In this document: positions 55,171-64,000 of the stretch, piece by piece
Layout of the letters: each line of letters starts with the position of its first letter
Numbering within the stretch: position 1 is the stretch's first letter
DNA from: Flavobacterium microcysteis
GTDB taxonomy: Bacteria > Bacteroidota > Bacteroidia > Flavobacteriales > Flavobacteriaceae
NCBI RefSeq assembly: GCF_006385255.1
Contig: NZ_VFJE01000056.1
Location: 682,001-746,000 of the forward strand
Direction of reading: 5' to 3'
Length of the DNA stretch: 64,000 nt
The notes under the pieces: generated by a model
Told to the model about the DNA's origin: nothing
The model's input: the letters and a program-made list of their open reading frames with translations, nothing else
Databases searched by the model: none
Program-made: the position numbers and the translations under genes

Positions 55171-58100
55171 TTATCGTTTCATTGCGAAATGTGCCCTAAA
55201 TTCTTTTGTAACGCCGTTTTCAGTATAGATAACTTTGAACCAATAATCCGTAGATGGCATAGGAGCGTTGTTGTAAAATCCGTCCCATCCGCCCGGTTGC
55301 GATGGTTTTATCTGTTTTAATAATTTGCCATATCGGTCAAAAATATAAATGACAGCTTCTGGTTGGTGTGATAAATCCCAGATGTTCCAATAGTCATTAT
55401 AGCCGTCCCCGTTTGGAGTGAAATACCTTGGATAATTGATTACGAAAGCTGGTATTGTCGTTTTTTCACATCCATTCAGGTCATCTACCGTTATAGTGTG
55501 TTGTCCGGAGGAAACATTTTCAAAAACGTTGCTGGTTTGAAAAGGGCCATTATCGAGCTGGTACACATAATTACCACCAACTCCGGTTGCGTTAACTGTA
55601 ATGCTTTGGTTCTCTCCAAACGTATTGTTAACGGTATAGGTTACAGTAGCTTTTTCAGAACGGACAACTTCAACAGAAGTAAGTTTTGAAGGGCAACCGG
55701 TTGCATTACTTGTTGCAATTACCGAATAGGTGCCCGGAGTTGTTGCAATATAAGAACTGCCTGTTGCACCTGGAATAGGTCCATTGGCATCAAACCATTC
55801 AAAAGTATGCAGAGAGCTGCTGAGTCCTGTTTGTATGGAGTGAGAACTGATCAGCTGGTTGGTTTCGCTATTAATACATACAGTTCCTCCTCTAGGGCGA
55901 GGTTCCGGTATGCGGAGTACTGTTAATTGAATTGGCAAGATGTCGTAACAACTGTCTGAAATCCTGCTCGAAACCCTTATGTGAATTGTCTGGGCTGTAG
56001 AAGAGGTTACAGGATTGGTTCTTGTCAATGCATTACTTGCAGATTCAAAATACTCAACTATATAATCTTCCGGTAATTGAGTGCCAAGTGCAAAATCTGT
56101 AAAAACAGACAGGTCAAATGAAGTTATACCATCATTTACATCGTCATTATCACAAGTTATTTTCAAACCTGCAGGAACCGGATTTACTGTTGGAGTAGTA
56201 ACAATCGTAATCTCAAATAGATTGTCGTCTGAACAAATTTCACCACGGTTGTCGATTTCGGCATAAATATGCAACGTTTCGCTTGTTGTAATAACATCAC
56301 CTGCATGCCTCATGATTCCTCCCCCATTAGGTTGGGTATAATAATCTCCTACTGTCAGAGCCGGAAGGATATAGCTATCACAACTTGCAACAGGAGCAGG
56401 AGAATCGGCTTCAACTCCAACAATTGTAATTGTAAAGCTATTTTGAGCACTACATGGAGGTACAGTTGTGCTAATAGCATAAATATAAATCGTCTGCGTT
56501 GCAGAAATAACATCTCCGGCAGAAAGCATTCTTCCTTGTCCGTTAGGTTCTGTATAATAATTACCCACGGCCAGAGGTGTTAAGGTATAAGGCTGGCAGG
56601 TTGGCCCAATATCCGATCTGGAGCTGATTTGCGGAATCGGATTGATGGTAACCATGTAGCTTATTTCATTGGTACAGTTTTGTCCCGGAAGCACAGGTTT
56701 GTAAATATAAACCCTTTGAGTAGTAAATATAGTTTGTCCGGCTAGCATCATCGTGCCTGTTCCATTCGAACCGGTATAGTAGTTTCCTACTGTTATTGGA
56801 GGCAAAGTATAACTGCCGCAAATGACAACGTCGCCCGGAATAGGATCAAAAGGATCTGTTATGATAACATCAAAATGTACGTTGTCTGTACAGTTTGGTC
56901 TTTCGGTTGTAGCTACATACACATAAATTGTTTGTGAAGTAGTAATTACTGTCCCGGCGGGAATTTGGGTTCCGGTACCGGCCGGCCCGGTATAATAATT
57001 TCCAATAGGTAACGATGGTAATGTATAGCTGGAACAATTTGTGGCATCAGGCGGAGTATCGATTCTGATAAATACTGTAAATTCTTTTTGGTCTTCGCAG
57101 ATGTCATTCTGTACATAAGCATAGAGCGTTTGGGTAGCAGTAATTGTCGTACCGCTAGGAACTATGGTGCCTGTTCCTCCAGGTCCTGTATAATAATTTC
57201 CAAAAGGCAATGCAGGCAATACGTAAGAATCACAGTCGAATACTGAAGTGATATCCGGAAGATTTTCAAACGGAATAATCTCAACCTCAAAACTGCCGTC
57301 AATGATACAGAAAGGCTCTTCAGGGAATTGATAATAAACAAAAATGGTCTGCGAATTTCTAATTACGGTTCCCGGATTAATCTGGGTGCCGTTCCCGCCA
57401 GATTGCGTATAATAATTTCCAAATGGCAATGTAGGCAATGTATAGCTTGTGCAATATCTTCCGTCAGGTGGAATCAGTGATTCCGGGTCGATAATGGTTA
57501 TTCTGAAACTGCTTTGGTTAGAACAGTTAGGCACGCCTCCGGTTTGGTTGTAAACAAAAATAGTTTGTGTTTCTGTAATGATGTCACCTGCAAGAAGCGG
57601 CGTTCCTGTTCCGTCAGGACCGGAAAAATAATTTCCGTTTGTAAGAGGAACTAATTCGTGTTGGTCGCACACAATTACATTTTCGATTATGTCTACAATC
57701 GGGAGGTTTTTTACAAAAATCTCAAAACTGGTCGTGTCATAACAGGCCGTATCCGTTTTATTCTCCAATCTTACATAAATTGTCTGATTGCCTCCTGTGG
57801 TATAATTTGTAGAAGGAAGCGGATTGGTTCCGGCCTGTGCATTAGGGAGTGATGTATAATATGAAATGTTGTAAATGTCAGCAGAAAGTCCGTTTAAAAC
57901 TGCAATATCTTGTATTGCAAAATTGAAATTCGCATCGGTAGCGTCTAAAGCGACAGCACATTCAGTAACATCGTTTGGCTTTGTTGCTGTTGGAGGTGCA
58001 ATCAAAAGCAGGTCAAACGACTTGATTGAGATACAGCCATTGGTGTTTCGAATCCTTACGTATATGGTTTCACTTCCGGCACTCGGATAGGTAGCTGGTA

Positions 58101-59340
58101 ATATGTTTGCTCCGGTTTCAGCATCTGCTCTGTTGGCGTGATACGATAGTGTCACGCCCGGATCGATACCAGACAAAATAATAGGCGTGTTGTAAGACAA
58201 GTCAAAGTTATATGTAGGCTGTCCTGTGTTGCATTTGTACAAAGTATGCGGTTGCGGCGTAACCAGTTCCGGATAATATTCTACAATAATAGTGTCGGTT
58301 ACCGGAGCTTCGCACGGAAATAGCGTATTGTTATAGGTAACAGAATACGTTCCAGGTTCGTTAATGATTAATTCATCATCATTTCCACCAATAGGTCCTC
58401 CGTTTCTCATCCATGAAAAAGAATAAGTTCCCGGATCCAATCCAGTAGTAAGAGTATGTGTTTCGTTCTGGCAAATTGCCGTTTGGGTAGCAATAGTCAA
58501 ATCCGGTCCCAAAACATCTTGCCCGATATTAAAGCTGTCTGACGAAAGAAAGATAGCAGAATCGGATTTGTAGTCAGATCGGTCGGCAATAACCAGTTTG
58601 ATATGGTAAGGCGTATTAGGTGTCAGAGTAGACGAGGCTGTGAAAAGGACTGTTTGTCCGTTAAAATTAATAGCAGAACCTGAAGCTTCTGAACCGCCAT
58701 TAAACTTTCCAAAATATTCAGGATTAACTGAGGGACATGATGAGTTATAAAGAAAGTCACGAATTGTCAAGACAGAAATCGGAGTTGTCGTATTTGGAAT
58801 TACAGCCAGATTTTCGGTGACTCCAGTATTCAGATTTGTGAGAAGAAAAGCAAATGCATCTGAAAAGTTACATTGCGAATTACCGTATTCTTCTGAAGCA
58901 AAAAGAAAATCCATGCTGAAATTGGAAGAAATCGGTACGAAATCAAATTCAAGCACGGTGGCATTTACAGAAGTCATGGTGAATCCTGCGGCAGCGAGTA
59001 CATTTTCCAAATCGGTATCGCCTATCCATGCCGGATTATTCCCGTCACTTAGTAGTGAATTGTTTGGGCCGGGTGCATGGCTTGCGTCTCCTGTGGTTAG
59101 TATGACACCGCTTTCTATCGGGAAATTAGGATTGGTATTCTGGAAATAGCCTATTCCGTTGCTGGAACCAAAATTGCTTCCGGTTCGCCATGAAACATTC
59201 GTTACTTCTGTGCAAGGAGAATTTACTAGAACATTAGTGACAAGTTCTGGGACTGTACGGGTTGACGTATCGACAGTTATGGCCTGGGAATAGCCAAGTA
59301 TTGGCAATAACGCCAATAAAATCAATAGGTTATTTTTCAT
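55171..59340 (-). CDS. Giant T9SS type B cell-surface protein with seven short repeats
   Basis: 1389 residues. Signal peptide (1-18), a choice-of-anchor-L-type domain (about 40-270, with LLSDGNNPAWIGDTDLENVL and FLFASEEYGNSQCNFSDAFAF), then PKD/Ig-like parts. Seven repeats of about 70 residues occupy roughly 555-1040. Each begins with C..Y.LP.L..GNYYT and holds a second Cys. The C-terminus is the T9SS type B (gliding-motility-type) signal, YFTPNGDGYNDYWNIWD ... IYIFDRYGKLLKQ. Probably an adhesin or gliding-surface component. Confidence 0.93.
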   Translation of the reverse strand: MKNNLLILLALLPILGYSQAITVDTSTRTVPELVTNVLVNSPCTEVTNVSWRTGSNFGSSNGIGYFQNTNPNFPIESGVILTTGDASHAPGPNNSLLSDGNNPAWIGDTDLENVLAAAGFTMTSVNATVLEFDFVPISSNFSMDFLFASEEYGNSQCNFSDAFAFLLTNLNTGVTENLAVIPNTTTPISVLTIRDFLYNSSCPSVNPEYFGKFNGGSEASGSAINFNGQTVLFTASSTLTPNTPYHIKLVIADRSDYKSDSAIFLSSDSFNIGQDVLGPDLTIATQTAICQNETHTLTTGLDPGTYSFSWMRNGGPIGGNDDELIINEPGTYSVTYNNTLFPCEAPVTDTIIVEYYPELVTPQPHTLYKCNTGQPTYNFDLSYNTPIILSGIDPGVTLSYHANRADAETGANILPATYPSAGSETIYVRIRNTNGCISIKSFDLLLIAPPTATKPNDVTECAVALDATDANFNFAIQDIAVLNGLSADIYNISYYTSLPNAQAGTNPLPSTNYTTGGNQTIYVRLENKTDTACYDTTSFEIFVKNLPIVDIIENVIVCDQHELVPLTNGNYFSGPDGTGTPLLAGDIITETQTIFVYNQTGGVPNCSNQSSFRITIIDPESLIPPDGRYCTSYTLPTLPFGNYYTQSGGNGTQINPGTVIRNSQTIFVYYQFPEEPFCIIDGSFEVEIIPFENLPDITSVFDCDSYVLPALPFGNYYTGPGGTGTIVPSGTTITATQTLYAYVQNDICEDQKEFTVFIRIDTPPDATNCSSYTLPSLPIGNYYTGPAGTGTQIPAGTVITTSQTIYVYVATTERPNCTDNVHFDVIITDPFDPIPGDVVICGSYTLPPITVGNYYTGSNGTGTMMLAGQTIFTTQRVYIYKPVLPGQNCTNEISYMVTINPIPQISSRSDIGPTCQPYTLTPLAVGNYYTEPNGQGRMLSAGDVISATQTIYIYAISTTVPPCSAQNSFTITIVGVEADSPAPVASCDSYILPALTVGDYYTQPNGGGIMRHAGDVITTSETLHIYAEIDNRGEICSDDNLFEITIVTTPTVNPVPAGLKITCDNDDVNDGITSFDLSVFTDFALGTQLPEDYIVEYFESASNALTRTNPVTSSTAQTIHIRVSSRISDSCYDILPIQLTVLRIPEPRPRGGTVCINSETNQLISSHSIQTGLSSSLHTFEWFDANGPIPGATGSSYIATTPGTYSVIATSNATGCPSKLTSVEVVRSEKATVTYTVNNTFGENQSITVNATGVGGNYVYQLDNGPFQTSNVFENVSSGQHTITVDDLNGCEKTTIPAFVINYPRYFTPNGDGYNDYWNIWDLSHQPEAVIYIFDRYGKLLKQIKPSQPGGWDGFYNNAPMPSTDYWFKVIYTENGVTKEFRAHFAMKR

Positions 59341-59409
59341 ATCAAAATCTGGACAATTTTTTTGATACTCACTTAATAAAAATTGGGGCTTTTATTTGAA
59401 AGTTCTAAG

Positions 59410-59441
59410 CAAAGATATAGAGAAGCATCGACGAAATGCAA
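59410..59441 (-). promoter_or_regulatory. Promoter of the type B T9SS gene
   Basis: Minus strand TTG (plus CAA 59439-59441), 21-bp spacer, TATCTTTG (59417-59410), about 70 bp before the start. Confidence 0.65.
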
Positions 59442-59559
59442 ATTAATCAGGCGAAAAGTAACGTTTTGATATATTGTGTGTTGAAAGTCTTACAAATCTA
59501 GATTTATAAGAAAGAAAATTCAATCAGAAATAGATTTGTCATTCCCAAAAAGAAACAGA

Positions 59560-60150
59560 TCATGACCCAAATAAATTTTTTATCGCAAAAAATAGGACTT
59601 TTGGTAACATCCCGATTATTTCCAAACCAATAGCAAGAACAGGCAGTATCAAGTAGGCCCAAACAGGAAATTTAAATTTGGTATTTACGCCGCTTATGAT
59701 GTTTCTCCAGATAATCAGAATCCGATCTTTATAATGCCATAAAACCAGGCAGTCAAGCAGTATGTAAAAAGGAAGCCTAAAGGTAAAGCCGGCTAACAAG
59801 GCAGGCGGCATGGCTGTCAAATCAATTATTAAAATTACGGTAACTATTGGCAGAAATAGAAAAGCACCCAATAGTGCTGTCCGATTTAGGATTAATAACA
59901 GTCCGCAGACAATCTGGGAAATTCCAATAAACAGATTGAAAGGTTCGTGTCCAAACAGATACCAGGAAACCCGAAATAGGCTGAGGTCTTTTATGGGTGT
60001 CAGTAATTCTGCTTCTGTCAAACCGAATTGCCCATCGGTTAATTTTCCGTAACCATATCTTAAAAATGTCCAGCCCAATAAAAATCGAGCTACGAGTATG
60101 AAATAATCCCAATATTTTCCTTTTGTGATTGATTGTAGTTTGTTCGTCAT
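59560..60150 (-). CDS. DoxX-family membrane protein
   Basis: 196 residues with four to five membrane segments: an ILVARFLLGWTFLRYGYGKL start (DoxX signature), then IGISQIVCGLLLIL, FLFLPIVTVILIIDL and YLILPVLAIGLEIIG. The family is tied to redox and thiosulfate/quinone metabolism in some bacteria; the role here is unknown. Single gene. Confidence 0.82.
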   Translation of the reverse strand: MTNKLQSITKGKYWDYFILVARFLLGWTFLRYGYGKLTDGQFGLTEAELLTPIKDLSLFRVSWYLFGHEPFNLFIGISQIVCGLLLILNRTALLGAFLFLPIVTVILIIDLTAMPPALLAGFTFRLPFYILLDCLVLWHYKDRILIIWRNIISGVNTKFKFPVWAYLILPVLAIGLEIIGMLPKVLFFAIKNLFGS

Positions 60151-60289
60151 GATTGATGTATAAAATGGTTGACTCTTTTATTTGCGGCCTGATTGGGATT
60201 GTATGTAAGTTGAGAAGGCTTATTTATTAGAGACGAGGCACTTTAAATTTTGTTACTTCCAAAAAAAAGGTGTTATGAAAAAGCTTTGC

Positions 60290-60345
60290 GTATTAGCGTC
60301 TCTGCGAGAGAATAATTGCTCGCAAAGACGCAAAGGCGCTAAGTC
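60290..60345. repeat. Dispersed intergenic repeat copy (GCGTCTTTGCGAG family)
   Basis: Inverted repeat GCGTCTCTGCGAG / CTCGCAAAGACGC (60296-60308, 60319-60331; one mismatch) plus AAAGGCGCTAAG. The right half matches 18433-18467 on the opposite strand. It lies in the 358-bp gap between DoxX and argS, otherwise empty apart from the argS promoter. Confidence 0.75.
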
Positions 60346-60479
60346 GAAGAAAAAATTATTGGCTAACTTTTTTGAGTGTTCTTTATAGCAATAAAACAGC
60401 CAATTTTTCAAGCAAAGCAAAAAGAAAATCTATCTTTGATAAATGGAATTTTGGTATTCCTAAATTCAGTCAGAATTAA

Positions 60480-60487
60480 TATCTTTG
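60480..60487 (+). promoter_or_regulatory. -7 element of argS
   Basis: TATCTTTG 21 bp before ATG 60509. A TTG at 60451-60453 is 26 bp upstream, slightly far. A second TATCTTTG lies at 60431-60438. Confidence 0.55.
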
Positions 60488-60508
60488 CACGCTTAAAAAA
60501 CACTTAAA

Positions 60509-62611
60509 ATGACATTATCTCAAATTCTTACACCACAGATTGAAAAAGCCATTTCGGCTTTGTTTGGAGTTACTATTGATAAAATAGAATTTCAGGCAAC
60601 ACGGAGGGAATTCGAAGGTGATATCACTATGGTGATTTTCCCGCTGCTTAAGCTTGTGAAAAGCAATCCGGTAGAACTTGGAAACAAAATAGGAACCTAT
60701 TTGGTAGAAAATGTTGCTGAGGTTGAAAAATTCAATGTGGTTTCCGGATTTCTAAATATTGTTATCTCGGACAGCTACTATCTTGATTTCTTTGAAAAGA
60801 CAAGATCAGAGAAGAATTTTGGTTTTGTAACTCCATCGGAAAACGAAAAAGCAACTTTGGTAGAATATTCGTCTCCAAATACCAACAAACCATTGCATTT
60901 AGGGCACGTTCGTAACAATCTTTTGGGATATTCTGTAGCAGAAATTATCAAAGCTTCAGGAAAAAAAGTATACAAAACCCAGATTATTAATGACAGAGGA
61001 ATCCATATCTGCAAATCGATGTTGGCCTGGGAAAAATTTGGAAACAATGAAACTCCTGAAACTTCCGGACTGAAAGGTGATAAATTAGTTGGGAAATATT
61101 ATGTTATGTTTGAAAATGAAATTAGAAATCAAGCCCAATCCATTTTTCAGGATTATAGAATAAATGATTTTAAGAATTTTCCAACGACTAAATCTAATGA
61201 AATAGAATTATCAAACGCTGCAATTAAAAGTTTATATTCTATACGATCTACCGAATGCAATAATTTGGATTTTGAAGCTATATCGAAATTAGGGAATCAG
61301 TTTGAAATTAAAGTTAAAACAGCGATAGATAATGAATTATTTCTTTCTAAAATATCAAAATTAATTTTACAAGAAGCCGATGAAAAAGAGAAAGAAACTT
61401 TAGAGGCAAAATGTAAAGATTTTGAAAAAATAATTAAGTCTGTAATTTTAATAGAAAATAAAATTGAGGAAGAAGTTTCTAAGATAATGGATGTTTCTAG
61501 AAGCAGAACTAAAATTATGTTAGAAGCTCAGGAAATGCTTCAAAAATGGGAAGCTGGCGATGAACAGGTAATGAACCTTTGGAGAATGATGAACCAATGG
61601 GTATATGCCGGATTTGCCGAAACCTATACCAATCTTGGAGTTGATTTTGATACGTATTATTACGAAAGCAATACCTATTTATTAGGGAAAGATATAATTG
61701 AACAGGGACTTGAAAAGGGCATTTTTTATAAAAAGCCTGACGGTTCGGTTTGGATTGATTTGACTGAAGACGGTTTGGATGAAAAACTAGTCTTGCGTTC
61801 TGACGGAACTTCGGTTTATATGACACAGGATATTGGGACTGCCGTTCAGCGTTCCAAAGATTTTCCGGATGTTGGAGGTATGGTGTACACGGTAGGGAAC
61901 GAGCAGGATTATCACTTTAAGGTGTTATTCCTAATCTTGAAAAAACTCGGATACGACTGGGCACAGAACCTTTTCCACCTGTCTTACGGAATGGTGGATT
62001 TGCCTTCTGGAAAAATGAAAAGTCGTGAAGGAACCGTTGTTGATGCAGATGATTTAATGGATGATATGGCTGAAACGGCCAGAACGATTTCTGAGGAACT
62101 GGGCAAGTTGGATCATTATTCTGAAGAAGAAAAAAACAAGCTGTATAAGACTATCGGATTGGGTGCCTTGAAATATTATATATTAAAAGTAGATCCTAAA
62201 AAACGTATCCTGTTTAACCCTGAAGAATCGGTTGATTTTGCAGGAAATACAGGTCCGTTTATCCAATATACCTATGCAAGAATCCAGTCTATCATCAGAA
62301 AAGCGGACTTTGACTATTCAGGAGCTGTGTCTGCGATAAAGTTGCATGAGAAGGAAAAAGAATTGCTAAAGCAAATGGAAACTTTCCCGGAAGTAATCCA
62401 GAATGCAGCTCAAAATTTCAGTCCGGCTTTGATTGCGAATTATACATACGAACTGGTTCGTGAATACAATTCGTTCTATCAGGCGGTTCCTATTTTGGCT
62501 TCTGATAACATGACGGAAAAGATTTTCCGTGTCCAACTGTCAAAAAAAGTAGCCGATATTATTGCATCGGCGTTTAGCCTTTTAGGAATAGATGTTCCTG
62601 AAAGAATGTAA
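60509..62611 (+). CDS. argS: Arginyl-tRNA synthetase with a large internal insertion
   Basis: 700 residues, class I synthetase charging tRNA-Arg. The HIGH-like site is KPLHLGHVRNN (H130-H133), and the KMSKS-like site is KMKSR (502-506). An anticodon-binding helical domain ends the protein (about 575-700). Bacteroidota ArgS is usually about 590 residues; here about 108 extra residues interrupt the chain between KLVGKYYV (ending at 199) and EAQEMLQKWEAGDE (from 339). The reading frame is kept, both catalytic motifs are intact, and the enzyme is probably functional. Confidence 0.95.
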   Translation: MTLSQILTPQIEKAISALFGVTIDKIEFQATRREFEGDITMVIFPLLKLVKSNPVELGNKIGTYLVENVAEVEKFNVVSGFLNIVISDSYYLDFFEKTRSEKNFGFVTPSENEKATLVEYSSPNTNKPLHLGHVRNNLLGYSVAEIIKASGKKVYKTQIINDRGIHICKSMLAWEKFGNNETPETSGLKGDKLVGKYYVMFENEIRNQAQSIFQDYRINDFKNFPTTKSNEIELSNAAIKSLYSIRSTECNNLDFEAISKLGNQFEIKVKTAIDNELFLSKISKLILQEADEKEKETLEAKCKDFEKIIKSVILIENKIEEEVSKIMDVSRSRTKIMLEAQEMLQKWEAGDEQVMNLWRMMNQWVYAGFAETYTNLGVDFDTYYYESNTYLLGKDIIEQGLEKGIFYKKPDGSVWIDLTEDGLDEKLVLRSDGTSVYMTQDIGTAVQRSKDFPDVGGMVYTVGNEQDYHFKVLFLILKKLGYDWAQNLFHLSYGMVDLPSGKMKSREGTVVDADDLMDDMAETARTISEELGKLDHYSEEEKNKLYKTIGLGALKYYILKVDPKKRILFNPEESVDFAGNTGPFIQYTYARIQSIIRKADFDYSGAVSAIKLHEKEKELLKQMETFPEVIQNAAQNFSPALIANYTYELVREYNSFYQAVPILASDNMTEKIFRVQLSKKVADIIASAFSLLGIDVPERM
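61106..61519 (+). other. AT-rich in-frame insertion region within argS (residues about 200-337)
   Basis: The segment is much richer in A and T than flanking argS and uses ATA (nine times) and TTA codons that are rare around it. It codes for an acidic/lysine-rich, mostly helical stretch; residues about 285-330 (QEADEKEKETLEAKCKDFEK) look like coiled coil. It replaces about 31 residues of the usual KAYKAEI-type loop. No intein or homing-endonuclease motif is seen. Edges are approximate. Confidence 0.75.
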
Positions 62612-62633
62612 TGCATAAATCATAATCAATTAA

Positions 62634-64000
62634 GTGAAAACGAATTCATATTTCTTTCAATCATTTGCAATAGTACTTCTGGCTGCTGTAGCGTTTATTG
62701 GCTTTAAACAGTTCTTGCCAAAGAAGATTTTTTCAGAAAGTGCTCCCAATTCAAAAAACGTACTGATTGACAGTATGCTTCTGGATGCGGTTGCAAAAGA
62801 TGTCAAATCAACGACAAAGGATACATTGGTAAATGCAAAGATTGTCTTTGATCCGACATTAGGAATTACTTTTCCTTCTGAAAAATTTGAAGATTACAAA
62901 GGCTACCAATATCTGATTTCATTTTATGAAAAGTTATACCAACTGGAAAAAAATCCGGAGTCTGAAAATGTAAGGATTGCCTATTTTGGCGATTCCATGA
63001 CAGATGGCGATATGATTGTTCAGGATTTGAGAGCGGATTATCAGGCAAAATTTGGAGGGCAAGGCGTTGGTTTTGTTTCCATAACTTCTGAATCAGCGGC
63101 TTCAAGAGGTTCGATTACGCATCAATATTCCGGAAACTGGAAAACCCAGTCTTATTTAAATGTCAAAAAGCCGAGAAGTCCTTTTGGAGTGAACGGACAT
63201 GTATTTTTTGCCAACGATACGGCTCATGTAGAATGGGTTAGATTCAAGGCTAATACAGCACGATTTGCAACTATGCTTGATAATCCGACACTTTTCTATG
63301 GAAGGTCTTCTAATCTTCAAGGAAAAGTGGATGTGATTATAGGAAAAGATACTATCGTAAAAAGTCTTACGCCAAATAGTCTGGTGAATACGCTAAAGGT
63401 TTCATCTAATAGCATCAAAGGATTTAAGGCTGATTTTATAAAGGCCGATTCTATTCCGATATTCGGTTTTAATTTTGATGATGGAAAAGGAGTTCATGTC
63501 GATAACTTCTCTCAAAGAGGAAATTCCGGATTGCCAATTTCGACGTTTAATCCGGCTGTGATGCAGGCGTTTAATAACAAATTGGGTTATGACCTGATTG
63601 TGTTGCACTACGGAACGAATGTACTGAACTACGGAACAAAAGATTATACATGGTATGACAGAAGCATGACCAAAACGGTTAACCATTTGAAAGAATGTTT
63701 TCCGGGAGTTGCCATACTGATTGTTTCGACAGCAGATAAGGGAACAAAATACGATCTGGAAATGAAAACGGATTCGGCAGTAGTTCCGTTGACTGTTGCT
63801 CAGAAAAGATATGCTTTAAAAACCCAATCTGGATTCGTCAATCTGTATACACTAATGGGCGGTGACGGTTCTATGGTAAAATGGGTTGAAGAAGAACCTG
63901 CAAAAGCAAACAAAGATTATACGCACTTCAATCACAGAGGAGCTAAAAAAATAGCAGGACTGTTATACGAACAGCTGAACCAGGGATATGAAAAGTATAA
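62634..64000 (+). CDS. SGNH/GDSL-type hydrolase, partial (runs off window)
   Basis: At least 455 residues from GTG 62634, 22 bp after argS. An N-terminal membrane anchor (about 6-25) precedes the nucleophile motif YFGDSMTDGD, a GTNVLNYGT block and a late DYTHFNHRG (catalytic Asp/His). SGNH proteins of this layout often act as O-acyl-esterases/transferases on cell-wall or surface polysaccharide, next to MBOAT genes; the neighbour is outside the window. No ATG fits the N-terminus better. Confidence 0.85.
   Translation, partial: MKTNSYFFQSFAIVLLAAVAFIGFKQFLPKKIFSESAPNSKNVLIDSMLLDAVAKDVKSTTKDTLVNAKIVFDPTLGITFPSEKFEDYKGYQYLISFYEKLYQLEKNPESENVRIAYFGDSMTDGDMIVQDLRADYQAKFGGQGVGFVSITSESAASRGSITHQYSGNWKTQSYLNVKKPRSPFGVNGHVFFANDTAHVEWVRFKANTARFATMLDNPTLFYGRSSNLQGKVDVIIGKDTIVKSLTPNSLVNTLKVSSNSIKGFKADFIKADSIPIFGFNFDDGKGVHVDNFSQRGNSGLPISTFNPAVMQAFNNKLGYDLIVLHYGTNVLNYGTKDYTWYDRSMTKTVNHLKECFPGVAILIVSTADKGTKYDLEMKTDSAVVPLTVAQKRYALKTQSGFVNLYTLMGGDGSMVKWVEEEPAKANKDYTHFNHRGAKKIAGLLYEQLNQGYEKY

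Noticed and set aside
61106-61519. Intein or group I intron in argS
   Set aside because: No intein splice-junction residues or homing endonuclease motifs; the frame is simply open and the segment too short for a typical intein.

Overview
The window reads as chromosomal DNA of a Flavobacterium-like member of the Bacteroidota. The evidence is AT-rich DNA, two proteins with type A and one with type B C-terminal signals of the type IX secretion system (T9SS), CarboxypepD_reg-like/TonB receptor architecture, family-restricted proteins (DUF4290, DUF5686, START-like), and promoters of the Bacteroidota form (TTG, about 20 bp, TAnnTTTG). There is almost no Shine-Dalgarno signal, and leaders before start codons are A-rich.

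Layout. 0-5 kb: the N-terminal end of ribD, a lipoprotein, prmC, an ABC permease and hisS. 5-14 kb: two very large T9SS cargo proteins (a glycine-rich/LamG protein and an M14 zinc carboxypeptidase) with a small membrane protein behind the peptidase. 14-32 kb: an accessory stretch rich in regulators (three AraC-type, one HxlR), single-gene enzymes, small membrane proteins, a truncated epimerase and several hypotheticals. Its centre is a well-formed cobalamin riboswitch followed by an acyl-CoA thioesterase and a ketoacyl-ACP synthase III, next to a close Tet(X)-like flavoprotein. 32.4-44 kb: housekeeping (tRNA-Met, aminotransferase IV, YqgE, HU, fmt, recQ, an NTPase, DUF493, DUF4290, murA, DUF5686, aroQ). 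44-47 kb: four outer-membrane beta-barrel genes, three of them tandem with a shared promoter and leader. 47-60 kb: an ABC ATPase, an S9 peptidase, a second KASIII, an L,D-transpeptidase, a TonB-type receptor, a 1389-residue T9SS type B repeat protein and DoxX. 60-64 kb: argS carrying an unusual in-frame AT-rich insertion, and the start of an SGNH hydrolase running off the window.

How genes work together. The clearest functional unit is riboswitch - thioesterase - KASIII. Both enzymes act on acyl-CoA, so their control by cobalamin suggests that low B12 changes how acyl-CoA (perhaps propionyl-CoA) is used; that is inference. The NTPase, recQ and fmt genes form a tight minus-strand run, and DUF493-DUF4290-murA a plus-strand run. 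Nitroreductase/HxlR and Tet(X)-like/AraC are divergent gene-regulator pairs.

The points I would look at first are the riboswitch unit and its competing leader pairings, the Tet(X)-like enzyme with altered substrate-site residues, the insertion in ArgS, and a promoter nested inside a terminator at 33.1 kb. I see no CRISPR array, insertion sequence, prophage or rRNA genes. All family assignments are by eye from protein motifs; no database search was run.
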